Part shown: positions 8,735-16,004 of the stretch, one piece after another
Layout: every line of letters starts with the position of its first letter
Numbering within the stretch: the first letter of the stretch is position 1
Source: Oryzomonas sp.
GTDB taxonomy: Bacteria; Desulfobacterota; Desulfuromonadia; Geobacterales; Pseudopelobacteraceae
DNA length: 64,000 nt
Direction of reading: 5' to 3'
Assembly: GCA_031292255.1 (NCBI GenBank)
Contig: JARLHN010000039.1
Coordinates: forward strand, 50,020 to 114,019
Position numbers and translations under genes: made by a program
The notes under the pieces: model-generated
Told to the model about the DNA's origin: nothing
Database searches by the model: none
Seen by the model: only the letters and a program-made list of their open reading frames with translations

Positions 8735-8827
8735 GATGTTTACGATAAAGCCTAACCCTTCGTGAGGAGGGGGCGGAAAGCCACGGATCTTCACCGAAGA
8801 TGGCCGGGCTGCCGAAAGATACACATC
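8735..8827 (+). ncRNA. GEMM-I cyclic dinucleotide riboswitch
   Basis: The core has the conserved GEMM-I order: GCCTAACC, a short hairpin, GGGGCGGAAAGCC, a second hairpin closed by GGATC / GATGG, then GGGCTGCCGA. The outer P1 helix can pair GATGT (8735-8739) with ACATC (8823-8827). In my manual alignment to the Vibrio Vc2 aptamer, the base at the position of G20 is A, which in Geobacter marks the subclass selective for 3',3'-cGAMP. That alignment has one extra base in the strand, so ligand class is unsure. The 3' strand of P1 overlaps the terminator stem, so ligand binding should block termination (an on switch). Confidence 0.85.
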
Positions 8828-8851
8828 TTTTGCGCAGTTCGGCTTTTTTTT
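8811..8851 (+). terminator. Riboswitch-controlled intrinsic terminator
   Basis: GCCGAA (8811-8816) pairs with TTCGGC (8838-8843), with an inner AAAGAT / ATCTTT hairpin, followed by eight T. It overlaps the 3' half of the aptamer's closing helix, the expected arrangement of an expression platform. Confidence 0.85.
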
Positions 8852-9061
8852 ATGCTCGCGCATCATGGGGTGTACCGTCAAAGGACGCAACTCAACGGCA
8901 ATAACCCGGCAGGGTTGTTGCCAAAGTCGGCTAAAAGGGTTGTTTCGCAGGTCTTGCCCCAGTGGTAGCCGTCAATAACGGCTTCATCAGCTCCCAGGCG
9001 GCCACCTCCGTGTGCGGCCAAAGGGTTTTCAAATTTGTATTCTGCGCGCGAGGAAAAGGTT
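8852..9061 (+). promoter_or_regulatory. Long structured leader between terminator and first gene
   Basis: About 210 bases separate the terminator from the ATG at 9062. It contains an 11-bp hairpin, GGCAATAACCC (8897-8907) with GGGTTGTTGCC (8912-8922), followed by further G/C-rich segments, and ends in the ribosome binding site GAGGAAAAGG. No protein is seen in it. Confidence 0.45.
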
Positions 9062-9451
9062 ATGTCAAAAGGTTATCAGACAAAAAAGGTTCGGCAGGAA
9101 ACAATCAGCGTCTTCGGCAAATCGGTCGGCAAGCGGGCAGGCTTTCAGTGCGAGTGGTGCGGCAGCAAGGAAGATCTGCGTCTTTGGGACTATAAGCCGG
9201 AGATTGCGCCCAACATGGAAACCCTGGCCCTGCTCTGCGGGCGGTGCCATGACCTGGCTAACGGCAGGCATGCCGGATCGGACGAGTTGCGCCACCTTCG
9301 CAACGCCCTGTGGAACAGCACCCCCTCCGTGGCGGAAGGGGTCGCGCGGGTGCTTGCCCGATGCCCGGAAAAATGGGCGCGGGCTGCTATCGGGGACAGT
9401 TATATCAGCGACAGCGTCAAGGATGAAATACTGCGGCAGGCTGGGCACTAA
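9062..9451 (+). CDS. Cys4 zinc-ribbon protein, unknown, under GEMM control
   Basis: This 129-residue soluble protein carries a C-x2-C pair at 30/33 (QCEWCGS) and another at 59/62 (LCGRCHDL), spaced as in the zinc ribbon of PhnA-like and HNH-like proteins. The basic N-terminus (SKGYQTKKVRQ) and the context FGKSVGKRAGFQCEWC are reminiscent of an HNH-endonuclease zinc knuckle, but no catalytic H-N-H triad can be identified with certainty. The second pair reads CRCH-like (CGRCH), but there is no signal peptide, so it is not a c-type cytochrome. It is the first gene after the riboswitch, so its expression should depend on the cyclic dinucleotide. Function unknown. Confidence 0.7.
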   Translation: MSKGYQTKKVRQETISVFGKSVGKRAGFQCEWCGSKEDLRLWDYKPEIAPNMETLALLCGRCHDLANGRHAGSDELRHLRNALWNSTPSVAEGVARVLARCPEKWARAAIGDSYISDSVKDEILRQAGH

Positions 9452-9650
9452 TATTCAGGAGCGTTGCCAGGGCAAGTCTGATCCGTTGCCCTGCGGGAGG
9501 AGATGCTCCCATGTCGCGTAGCGCAAGCACCGCATCGCCGCCTTGCGGCACGAGGTGGGAATAGTACGGGTAGCATGAGCTGTCCTGGGGTATTCCGTAT
9601 AAAATTGAGGCAAACAGAAGGCATCCGGCCATGTTCCGGGTGCTTTTTTC
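9452..9650 (+). ncRNA. Candidate structured RNA or 3' UTR ending in a terminator
   Basis: The 200 bases after the Cys4 gene hold several hairpins: GGGCAA / TTGCCC, GGGAG / CTCCC and GCCGCC / GGCGGC-like pairs. Two GGA-rich loops are present, and the region ends in the terminator at 9621-9649. No credible protein is encoded on either strand. It could be a small RNA or just the 3' end of the Cys4 transcript. Confidence 0.3.
9621..9649 (+). terminator. Intrinsic terminator
   Basis: GCATCCGG (9621-9628) pairs with CCGGGTGC (9636-9643), one G-T pair, followed by six T. Confidence 0.85.
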
Positions 9651-9789
9651 GTGATGGTTGCCTTTATGCCCGCTTTCCAGGGGAGTTTTTGTGGTGTTCT
9701 GTGGAAATTTTATTAATTTTCAGGCAAAATATCGAATACGTGGCATATTGGTGGAGCATCTCGGGTCGGGTGCAAACAAGGGGGTATGT

Positions 9790-10140
9790 ATGAAGATTTC
9801 CGTGATCAGGGCATCTCGGAGAATAGGCTATATATGGTTTTCATCGTTGCTGGTTTGCGTGTTCCTGGCGGTCGCTGGATGCAGCAGAGAAAACTCCACC
9901 GTGGAGCAACAGCTCCAAGGGGAATGGAAGGAAGACGGGGAGGGCTTTTACGTCATCTTTTCGGAAAATCATCTCGGCACCGTGGATTTCAAAAACAAAA
10001 AACAACCCTTTGCCTGGACTATCCTGGAAGACGGCAGGATTCAGGTAACCGACCCGGCGCAGCAGATATTCTACCTGAAATTTTCTGGCAATAAACTGTT
10101 TATCGAGGGCACCAAGAGCATACTGAGCAGGATCAAATAG
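9790..10140 (+). CDS. Small lipoprotein, unknown
   Basis: This 116-residue protein has a lipoprotein signal: basic start, hydrophobic core LLVCVFLAVAG and cysteine at 31 in the lipobox AVAGC. The mature part has WKEDGEGFYVIFSE and WTILEDGRIQVTD, a beta-rich pattern like lipocalin-type small lipoproteins, without a family I can name. I start at 9790 because AAGGGGGT precedes this ATG; the open frame begins earlier at 9658. It should be anchored to a membrane facing the periplasm. Confidence 0.7.
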   Translation: MKISVIRASRRIGYIWFSSLLVCVFLAVAGCSRENSTVEQQLQGEWKEDGEGFYVIFSENHLGTVDFKNKKQPFAWTILEDGRIQVTDPAQQIFYLKFSGNKLFIEGTKSILSRIK

Positions 10141-10261
10141 GGGGATTGTTGCGGATCTTCCGCCACCAGCACCTCGAAGCTGTCCTTCACCATCACCGGT
10201 CGCTGCTCCGGTCCAACGGAGCCGGGAGAATTGCGCCCCGGGCAGGTTCTTGTCAAGGAGA

Positions 10262-10603
10262 TTATCGGGTCAACGTCTTTTTCAATTTTCTGACCAAAAT
10301 GCAGACGACAAGGTACATAACAAGATGGCTTAAGGTATTCCACTCATAGAGGTGCGTGCCTACCTTGATATGGTCATAATAGTCGGCCGTCGTTTTTGCC
10401 AGCATGATCTCCGTCACGCATACGACGCCTATGAAGGTATTGGTGAACCATGTCACGACGCAGACGCAGAATATATAGAGAATATCTATGGATATCTCAC
10501 CAGTTATGTAGTCGATATAACCGAGTACGGAGATGATCGCCGTGGTTAACGCAAGGGCTTTTATGACATACAACAATGAATATTTGGGGGACGTATCCCG
10601 CAT
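10262..10603 (-). CDS. Integral membrane protein, unknown
   Basis: The 113-residue protein is mostly hydrophobic, with segments at about residues 12-28, 38-62 and 91-106 and a basic tail RKLKKTLTR. The pattern GYIDYITGEISIDILYIFCV resembles the N-terminal membrane module found on some delta-type sensor kinases and diguanylate cyclases, but here it stands alone with no output domain. It may be an orphaned sensor module. Confidence 0.6.
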   Translation of the reverse strand: MRDTSPKYSLLYVIKALALTTAIISVLGYIDYITGEISIDILYIFCVCVVTWFTNTFIGVVCVTEIMLAKTTADYYDHIKVGTHLYEWNTLSHLVMYLVVCILVRKLKKTLTR

Positions 10604-10795
10604 GGGTGCCTCTCAGTTTCCTGTGCGGCAAACCAACCGCACTGGAAACTAACCACGGATCATTTCAATAAAGCCATTGCAACCCTGCTCCGGCAGGTAT
10701 TCAACTGTATCATGCCGGCTGTTGAAGGTTATAACCTATTTCGGCTCGCATCATAGCATTTCGACCCCGCCCGATCAATCACGGAACCAAAGACC

Positions 10796-10832
10796 CCCTG
10801 TTGCCCGGAGGACGTGACTCCGGGACGAGGGG
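10796..10832. terminator. Hairpin downstream of the DUF3300/DUF2950 group
   Basis: CCCGGAG (10804-10810) pairs with CTCCGGG (10818-10824), flanked by CCCC and GGGG that can extend the stem. There is no T-run, so its role as terminator is inferred from position after the gene ending at 10844. Confidence 0.35.
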
Positions 10833-10843
10833 ATGGACTCAGA

Positions 10844-11236
10844 TCAATGGTCGGATGGCCAGTGATGGGCGATATAGAACAGCACGCAGGAGATCACAAC
10901 GGTGATGGATGCCATGGTATAGGCGAGGTATTGCCCATGCCATAGCCCGCCGAACCATGCCATAAACTCGGCGACGAGGACATTCGCCTTGCCGCCGTAC
11001 AGCTCCAGGTCGCGCAGGGATTTCCTGGACCCTTCGATATCAAAGTCCGGCACGCTTTCCGGCACATCCCCGGCCACCAGGTAGACAACGGCGGCGGCGC
11101 CCAGGCCGACCAGCATGATAACGGCACTGCAGAGGTAAAGGCGCGTTTGCAGCTTGTTGTACCATTCATCTCCTTGCCTGTTGCCCTCCATGGCCTCAGG
11201 TCCGCTCCCTTTGCCGCTCTGCGCCGGCGCCGTCAC
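10844..11236 (-). CDS. Two-TM membrane protein, unknown
   Basis: This 130-residue protein has a polar N-terminus and a membrane segment at about 34-55 (YLCSAVIMLVGLGAAAVVYLV). A soluble loop (DVPESVPDFDIEGSRKSLRD...) follows, then a second segment near 104-123. Its start overlaps the stop of the DUF2950 gene by 4 bases (ATGA), so the two are translationally coupled and the protein probably acts in the same process. Not assigned to a family. Confidence 0.65.
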   Translation of the reverse strand: MTAPAQSGKGSGPEAMEGNRQGDEWYNKLQTRLYLCSAVIMLVGLGAAAVVYLVAGDVPESVPDFDIEGSRKSLRDLELYGGKANVLVAEFMAWFGGLWHGQYLAYTMASITVVISCVLFYIAHHWPSDH

Positions 11237-12204
11237 TGGTCCGCCAGTTTCCAGGTCAGGTCAGGATTGTACTCCTTCAACTTGCGGGCAATCTCCACGG
11301 TCTTCGGCCCCAGATTCTTCTCGTATACCCTGCCTCGCTGGTTCACGATGAACGTCATCACACCCGAGACCCCCCATTTGGCGGGGTAGGCGACGAAGGC
11401 GTAGCCGGCCACCATGTTGCCGTTGATGACGTAGCTGAACCTACCGCCGGGCGCGTTCTTCCCCTGTCGGGTGAGAATCTGGAAATAGTAGCCATGGTAC
11501 GGCCGCGGGGTGTGTTCCCCCTCGGGCCGCTTCTTCATGTACCCCTCCTCCTTTGCCTTGGCGACCAAGGGGCCGAGGGGGCTTTCCTTCTTACCGGCCG
11601 TGGTCGGCCAGTAGAGCCCGTCCCTCTTGCCCGGTCGGCTGACCATGTGCCGGGCGTATTTGGGAAGCTGGTCGCCATCCGGTTCCGTCATGGCGTAATA
11701 TTCACGCTGGGCCTCCACATAGGCCCGGCAGACATTCATGGCAACCAGTTCATTGTGGCCGATGCGCCGGTTGAGGATTTCCTCGCGCCCCTCTTGCGTG
11801 TTGAACAGCCAGGTGTCGCCCCGCTTGACGATCGGCACGGGGAATGGCCATTTTTTCTTGCCTATGACCAGGATCGCCTTTGCCTCTCCCTCCCTGACAA
11901 GTTCGACCCCTTCCAGCACGTGCCGGGAAAAGTGGTCGAACTCCGCCGCCTGTTCCACCGGGTCGCCCGGTTCGAGCTCTGCGGCAACCGGGCCGAAGAT
12001 CCTGGCCAGCGCCCTGTGGTCCTTCTGCTGAACAGCGGTCACCAAAGCCTGGCGGGCCTCCTCGGGTGATGCGAAGAGTTGTTGGCCCGGCTCGGCCTGG
12101 GCGGCAAAGCCAGCCGTTGACCAAATCGCCCCCCCCGCGAGCAGGGCGGACAGGCACCACGCCCCCAGGGCGCGGAACAAGATTTTCCCCATTGCCTTCA
12201 TCAT
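11233..12204 (-). CDS. DUF2950 family secreted protein
   Basis: This 323-residue protein has a signal peptide (residues 1-35, ending around GFAAQAE). It carries DUF2950 features: FASPEEARQALVTAVQQKD, GRRIGHNELVA-type region (NRRIGHNELVAMNVCRAYVEAQREY), HGYYFQILTRQG and AYPAKWGVSGVMTFIVNQRG. The family has no established function but is often next to a DUF3300 gene, as here. I start at the ATG at 12204, 9 bases after AAAGGA; a GTG at 12228 is the longer option. Confidence 0.82.
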   Translation of the reverse strand: MMKAMGKILFRALGAWCLSALLAGGAIWSTAGFAAQAEPGQQLFASPEEARQALVTAVQQKDHRALARIFGPVAAELEPGDPVEQAAEFDHFSRHVLEGVELVREGEAKAILVIGKKKWPFPVPIVKRGDTWLFNTQEGREEILNRRIGHNELVAMNVCRAYVEAQREYYAMTEPDGDQLPKYARHMVSRPGKRDGLYWPTTAGKKESPLGPLVAKAKEEGYMKKRPEGEHTPRPYHGYYFQILTRQGKNAPGGRFSYVINGNMVAGYAFVAYPAKWGVSGVMTFIVNQRGRVYEKNLGPKTVEIARKLKEYNPDLTWKLADQ

Positions 12205-12267
12205 ACGCTTCGATCCTTTCTTGAGCACAACCGGCTTGCCGGATGCGCGACCAATGACGTCAAACGA

Positions 12268-13446
12268 CTAACGTTTTTGCCGTCCCCCTCCGCCCGAAGA
12301 CGGGCGGGAGACCGCTCTCGGGGCGGGTGCGCCACCCGTAGCGCCCGTAGCGCCCGTAGCGCCCGGACGTCGGGCAGGGACCTGATGGCTGAATTGCTGC
12401 ATGGTCCCCCTGCTCGTCTGGCCGCGCTGGCGGTAGGAGGCCGCATCGCTGCCGCTGCCGTAGCCGCCGTAGCCGGTCTGGGACGCCGGTTGCGAACGCT
12501 GCACGTCCCGGCCCCGGTACACGTTGGTGCTGGCGGGCAGCGCCCTGACGGGAGTTCCTTGCCCAGCCCTGGCAGGAGACGCGACACGTCCGGAAGGTAC
12601 GGGGCGGAGCTGCGCGTTGCGGCGGTTCTCTTCGCGGTAGCTCGTCGTGTCGTGTCGCAACGCTCCTTTGTTGACAGCGATCGTCCGGTAGCGGTTATCG
12701 ATGTAGATGCTATTCCCGCCCCGGATATGGAGACGGGCCCGGCCGATCCATCCCCCGCCCTGCCAGCCATGGTAGTAGATTCGGCGGCCATGCCAGTCGC
12801 AATCCCGGTTCAGCCAGGCGCCGATGATGAACCCGGTGCCGAAGGTGATGAACCCGGACCCCGGCTCAGGGGTTTCCTCGTATACCGCCAGGGGGTCGTA
12901 CTGGGGGACATAGATCATATCGGGCGCGGCCGGGTCGATACTGATGACCCCTCCCGCGTCCACCACCTGCTGTTCAGGGGTGGAGCCGAGATTGCCGTTG
13001 GCCTCGGCCTCTGCGCGCAGACGCTGGATCGCGTCCATCACATCCTGCGGCTGGTTGATGTACGCCTGCCCCAGGGATACGGTCCAATCATACCGCTGGT
13101 CCATCATGGAGAGCACGCCGGGATAGTGGGCCACCGCCTTTACACTCACATCCCAGGGTTGGTCGTCGATCCGGGCCGATGGCCCGTACTGTGTGACGTA
13201 GCGGGCCGCCAGGTCAACCTGGTCGGCAAACGTGGCCGCCGGGAGTATCTGGGCAAGCAACGGATCGGGATAAAGGGCGATGGGGGCGAGCAGTTCGTCC
13301 AACTCATCCACGGTAAAAGCGGCATCGTTTGCCTGCTCCACCCCGTCAGGGGGAGGGTTCTGGGCGCTGTCGGCGCGCGCCGCCTGCCCCACCACAAGTC
13401 CCAGTGCGAGGAGCGCCGCAGATACCGTAATCAGAAAAGTTTTCAT
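12268..13446 (-). CDS. DUF3300 family secreted protein
   Basis: This 392-residue protein has a signal peptide (about 1-26, ALLALGLVVGQAARA). The DUF3300 domain follows (about 38-260), with LDELLAPIALYPDPLLAQIL, a match to the family's opening, and IDPAAPDMIYVPQYDP plus YYHGWQGG near its end. The C-terminal 130 residues are low complexity, rich in Gly, Arg, Ser and Gln, and include a GATGATGAT run coded by a 9-bp tandem repeat near 12334-12364. I start at the ATG preceded by GGAGAAAGAC (13446). It lies 63 bp before the DUF2950 gene, so the two are probably one operon. Cell-envelope location; role unknown. Confidence 0.82.
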   Translation of the reverse strand: MKTFLITVSAALLALGLVVGQAARADSAQNPPPDGVEQANDAAFTVDELDELLAPIALYPDPLLAQILPAATFADQVDLAARYVTQYGPSARIDDQPWDVSVKAVAHYPGVLSMMDQRYDWTVSLGQAYINQPQDVMDAIQRLRAEAEANGNLGSTPEQQVVDAGGVISIDPAAPDMIYVPQYDPLAVYEETPEPGSGFITFGTGFIIGAWLNRDCDWHGRRIYYHGWQGGGWIGRARLHIRGGNSIYIDNRYRTIAVNKGALRHDTTSYREENRRNAQLRPVPSGRVASPARAGQGTPVRALPASTNVYRGRDVQRSQPASQTGYGGYGSGSDAASYRQRGQTSRGTMQQFSHQVPARRPGATGATGATGGAPAPRAVSRPSSGGGGRQKR

Positions 13447-13563
13447 GTCTTTCTCCATGGACTTGGGTAGTTTCGCCAAGCTTTCTTCCAGTGTACCAGA
13501 AACCGTCACAATGGTAAGCCCTCTTTGTGGGCAGCAGCACAGCAGGCGAAAAAATCGCCTTTT

Positions 13564-13691
13564 ATACCTATTCCAAATCAAGGATGAAATCAAGGCAGCG
13601 AGAATTGAGGCTACAAAAGCGTACAGTTAGTACGTTGAGGAGCCGAAGACGAGCCAACGAAGCATAGTGCCTTGATTTGGAATCGGTATTA
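13564..13691. repeat. 128-bp inverted-repeat element
   Basis: ATACCTATTCCAAATCAAGG on the left (from 13564) and CCTTGATTTGGAATCGGTAT on the right (to about 13690) are inverted repeats of about 20 bp with one mismatch. They enclose about 90 bp that encode no protein. The structure is that of a MITE-like or foldback element. It lies between the DUF3300 gene and the gene ending at 13689; its right end meets that gene's stop codon. Confidence 0.7.
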
Positions 13692-14726
13692 TAACCTCGG
13701 GATGAGTCTGGCCGCTTCCGAGAGATAGGCAGCGAGTCTGGCCGGGGCGCACTCGTGACCGGGGAACCAGAGCCTGTTTCCGGTCGTGGTGCCGACGAGC
13801 AATCCCCATTCTCCCGATGCCAAGCCCAGAATGAAAGCCGTTGTCCGAAAACCGGACACCGTCATGGTCAAAGAGCCTGCCCCTTCGTCAACCGACCAGG
13901 TCCCCGCGATCGACGGGGCATAGTCCGGCGCGGAGCCGATCCTGTTGTCAACGGATTTCGCCAGGGTGCCGTCGCCATGGAACGCGATCAAGCCGCAGGT
14001 CGCCTCATAATCGGCCACTACCTCCCCTGAGGTCGTTACCATCAGGCAGGGGTAGGTGGCGCCGTAGAAGATTCTGTCGCTGACCAGGGCAGTGCTGAAC
14101 CTCATGGTCGCGGGAATCGATGCGCTGTTGCCGAAGATCGAGATCTGGATGCGGGCGAGAGCGCCCGGTCCCATATACCACGCCTCGACCAGCCCCAGAT
14201 CGGGCCGCATCAACACTGCCGAGCCATGCCCGGAGATGCGGGTGTACATGTGGGGCGCCCCGGCCGAGCGGGGCGTAATCCGGAGCTTGCCGTCGGGGGT
14301 AAGGGTCCAGGTCCCCGCAGCCGTTGCCGTTGGGTCCAGGCCGTTGGACGAGACGCCCGACGATTTCGAGAATGCGCCGTCCGGGTGAAAGACGATCTTG
14401 TGGAATGAAGAGCGGTAATCCCATACATACGCCGGATACCCGGTAAGCTCCGGCGCCGACAGCGGATAGGTTGCACTGGGTTGTTCGGCCGCCCCCACAC
14501 CGGACGGTTCCCTGCCCCTCCGTCTGCCTCCGCCGAACGAGATGATAAAGACGGCAAATACGGTCAGGGAGATGAGCGAATAGATCGCCATCTTTTCGTG
14601 CATGTTCCCCTCGTTGCCCCACTGGATTCCGTTGCAGGCGGCAAGGGCGGAGGAAAGGACGGCGCCGGCTATCACCCAGGGGATTGCCTGTTTCATAATC
14701 TCTTTCATTCCAGTGCCGGAGGTCAT
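13689..14726 (-). CDS. Membrane-anchored protein with repeated beta domain, unknown
   Basis: This 345-residue protein has an N-terminal hydrophobic segment (IPWVIAGAVLSSALAAC) and a second membrane segment at about 47-65. The large remainder contains two internally similar stretches: FHPDGAFSKSSG...GTWTLTPDGKLRIT and FHGDGTLAKSVD...GTWSVDEGAGSLTMT. These suggest a duplicated lipocalin-like beta unit of the type that ends in GTW-strand turns. ATGs at 14726 and 14708 are both possible starts; the first has GGAAAGGGA upstream. Not assigned to a family. Confidence 0.6.
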   Translation of the reverse strand: MTSGTGMKEIMKQAIPWVIAGAVLSSALAACNGIQWGNEGNMHEKMAIYSLISLTVFAVFIISFGGGRRRGREPSGVGAAEQPSATYPLSAPELTGYPAYVWDYRSSFHKIVFHPDGAFSKSSGVSSNGLDPTATAAGTWTLTPDGKLRITPRSAGAPHMYTRISGHGSAVLMRPDLGLVEAWYMGPGALARIQISIFGNSASIPATMRFSTALVSDRIFYGATYPCLMVTTSGEVVADYEATCGLIAFHGDGTLAKSVDNRIGSAPDYAPSIAGTWSVDEGAGSLTMTVSGFRTTAFILGLASGEWGLLVGTTTGNRLWFPGHECAPARLAAYLSEAARLIPRL

Positions 14727-15224
14727 TGCGGGGTCCCTTTCCCGAGGTGCTGCTCCGTTACACCCCCGGCGTTTGCGGAAGATCCGACTTGTGCTCGTAA
14801 AAGTATATAACTATTTGACGCGGAAACCATTGCGTTGGTTGCAAAACATTTTTGAAACAGTACCCGCACCGGGACGACAACGCGCTCATTCCTTAGACAA
14901 CTTTGGACGGGTAAAGGTTACGCCGAATCCTGCGGGGGGATAAGGTACGGGGCGGGCCCAGCGGGGTGCCGTGTCGAAATGACGCCGACAAAAGGCGGCC
15001 TGGTTGCGCGAGCGCCACGGGAAAATAGTGCTTTTCGGCGGTTTAAACCGTCAATTAATGGTTACAATCCGATAAAATGTGCTAAATATTAAATACGTCC
15101 CAGATTGAATTATGTCACGGGAAGCGATGGCCTTGCCCTGTCAAGCCCACTTTCCCGTGCGCAGCATAGCGAGTTGGGATGGCCTGATAGCTGCTTCGGC
15201 CAATTACATGTCAAGGGGCTCTCG
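14727..15224. promoter_or_regulatory. Divergent intergenic region with hairpin leader
   Basis: About 500 bp between divergent genes. The right part would be the 5' leader of the PilZ gene and contains a perfect 8-bp hairpin, CACGGGAA (15116-15123) with TTCCCGTG (15152-15159). I could not match it to a known riboswitch class. The left part shows no feature. Confidence 0.4.
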
Positions 15225-15941
15225 ATGAAAAACGATATCTATCACCTGGTCACCGTCAATGACGGCGCGTCCGACAGCGCCGCCATCATAAAGGTATTTT
15301 CCGAGATGGCGGCGGGACGGCTGAAAAGCGACTTCATGCTGCTGAATTACTACGACGAAGTGCCGGTGAGCTATGGCTCGACCATCGCCGCCGTGGACGG
15401 AGACAGCGTCGAGTTGAAGGTCCATGAGCATCAGGCGTTGATTCTGAAACATGACAACAGCACCCTTATCAAGAGCAGGCACTTCCACCATGAGTTGGGG
15501 GTCCATTGTTACGCCTCCTATGTCAATATAGCCAAAAAGATCGCTATCCTGCATAATTTTGCCTATGCGCAGATCCGGGCGGAACGGAGGGAAGCGGTTC
15601 GGGTCAAGGTTCACGATCGACTGCCGTTGAAATTTTCCTATGACGGCATCACCATTGAAGGGAATCTGCTGGATATCTCGGGATGCGGCGTTTCAATCCG
15701 TTCCGACCTTGTCCCGGCGACCAACAGTGACCAAGTGGGGCTATTGTCTTTCACGCTCGCCGGGACCCCCCTGACGGTAGTGGGATCGTTTGTCAGGGCC
15801 ACGAACGACGGGAGCGAGGGGCATGTCTGCGTCTTTAAGATAAAGCCCGACAGGACGACCGACAACATCATCGGCCGCTTCATCTACCAGCGCCAGGTCG
15901 AAATCATACAGCAGCTCAGGGAAGGACTGGTTGTGGAGTAA
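15225..15941 (+). CDS. PilZ domain protein (c-di-GMP effector)
   Basis: This 239-residue protein has an N-terminal beta-rich region like the YcgR N domain (KSDFMLLNYYDEVPVSYG...) and a C-terminal PilZ domain from about residue 120. The PilZ c-di-GMP motif is visible: an Arg-rich stretch RAERREAVRVKV followed by DISGCGVSI (D/N-x-S-x-x-G). It should bind c-di-GMP and alter a partner, as YcgR does at the flagellar motor. I start at 15225 behind AAGGGG; an upstream ATG at 15105 lacks a binding site. It is 63 bp before the MshEN gene. Confidence 0.85.
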   Translation: MKNDIYHLVTVNDGASDSAAIIKVFSEMAAGRLKSDFMLLNYYDEVPVSYGSTIAAVDGDSVELKVHEHQALILKHDNSTLIKSRHFHHELGVHCYASYVNIAKKIAILHNFAYAQIRAERREAVRVKVHDRLPLKFSYDGITIEGNLLDISGCGVSIRSDLVPATNSDQVGLLSFTLAGTPLTVVGSFVRATNDGSEGHVCVFKIKPDRTTDNIIGRFIYQRQVEIIQQLREGLVVE

Positions 15942-16004
15942 ACAAGGGGGGAGCACCCTGATCAGTCCCGCCAAGGAGTCAATCACAACGCGAGGTAGCA
16001 AATA

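Noticed and set aside
9062-9451. CxxCH motif suggesting a c-type cytochrome under the riboswitch
   Set aside because: There is no signal peptide, and the cysteine is paired with an earlier C-x2-C as in a zinc ribbon.
15105-15224. Longer start of the PilZ protein at 15105
   Set aside because: No ribosome binding site, and the extra residues overlap a hairpin leader.
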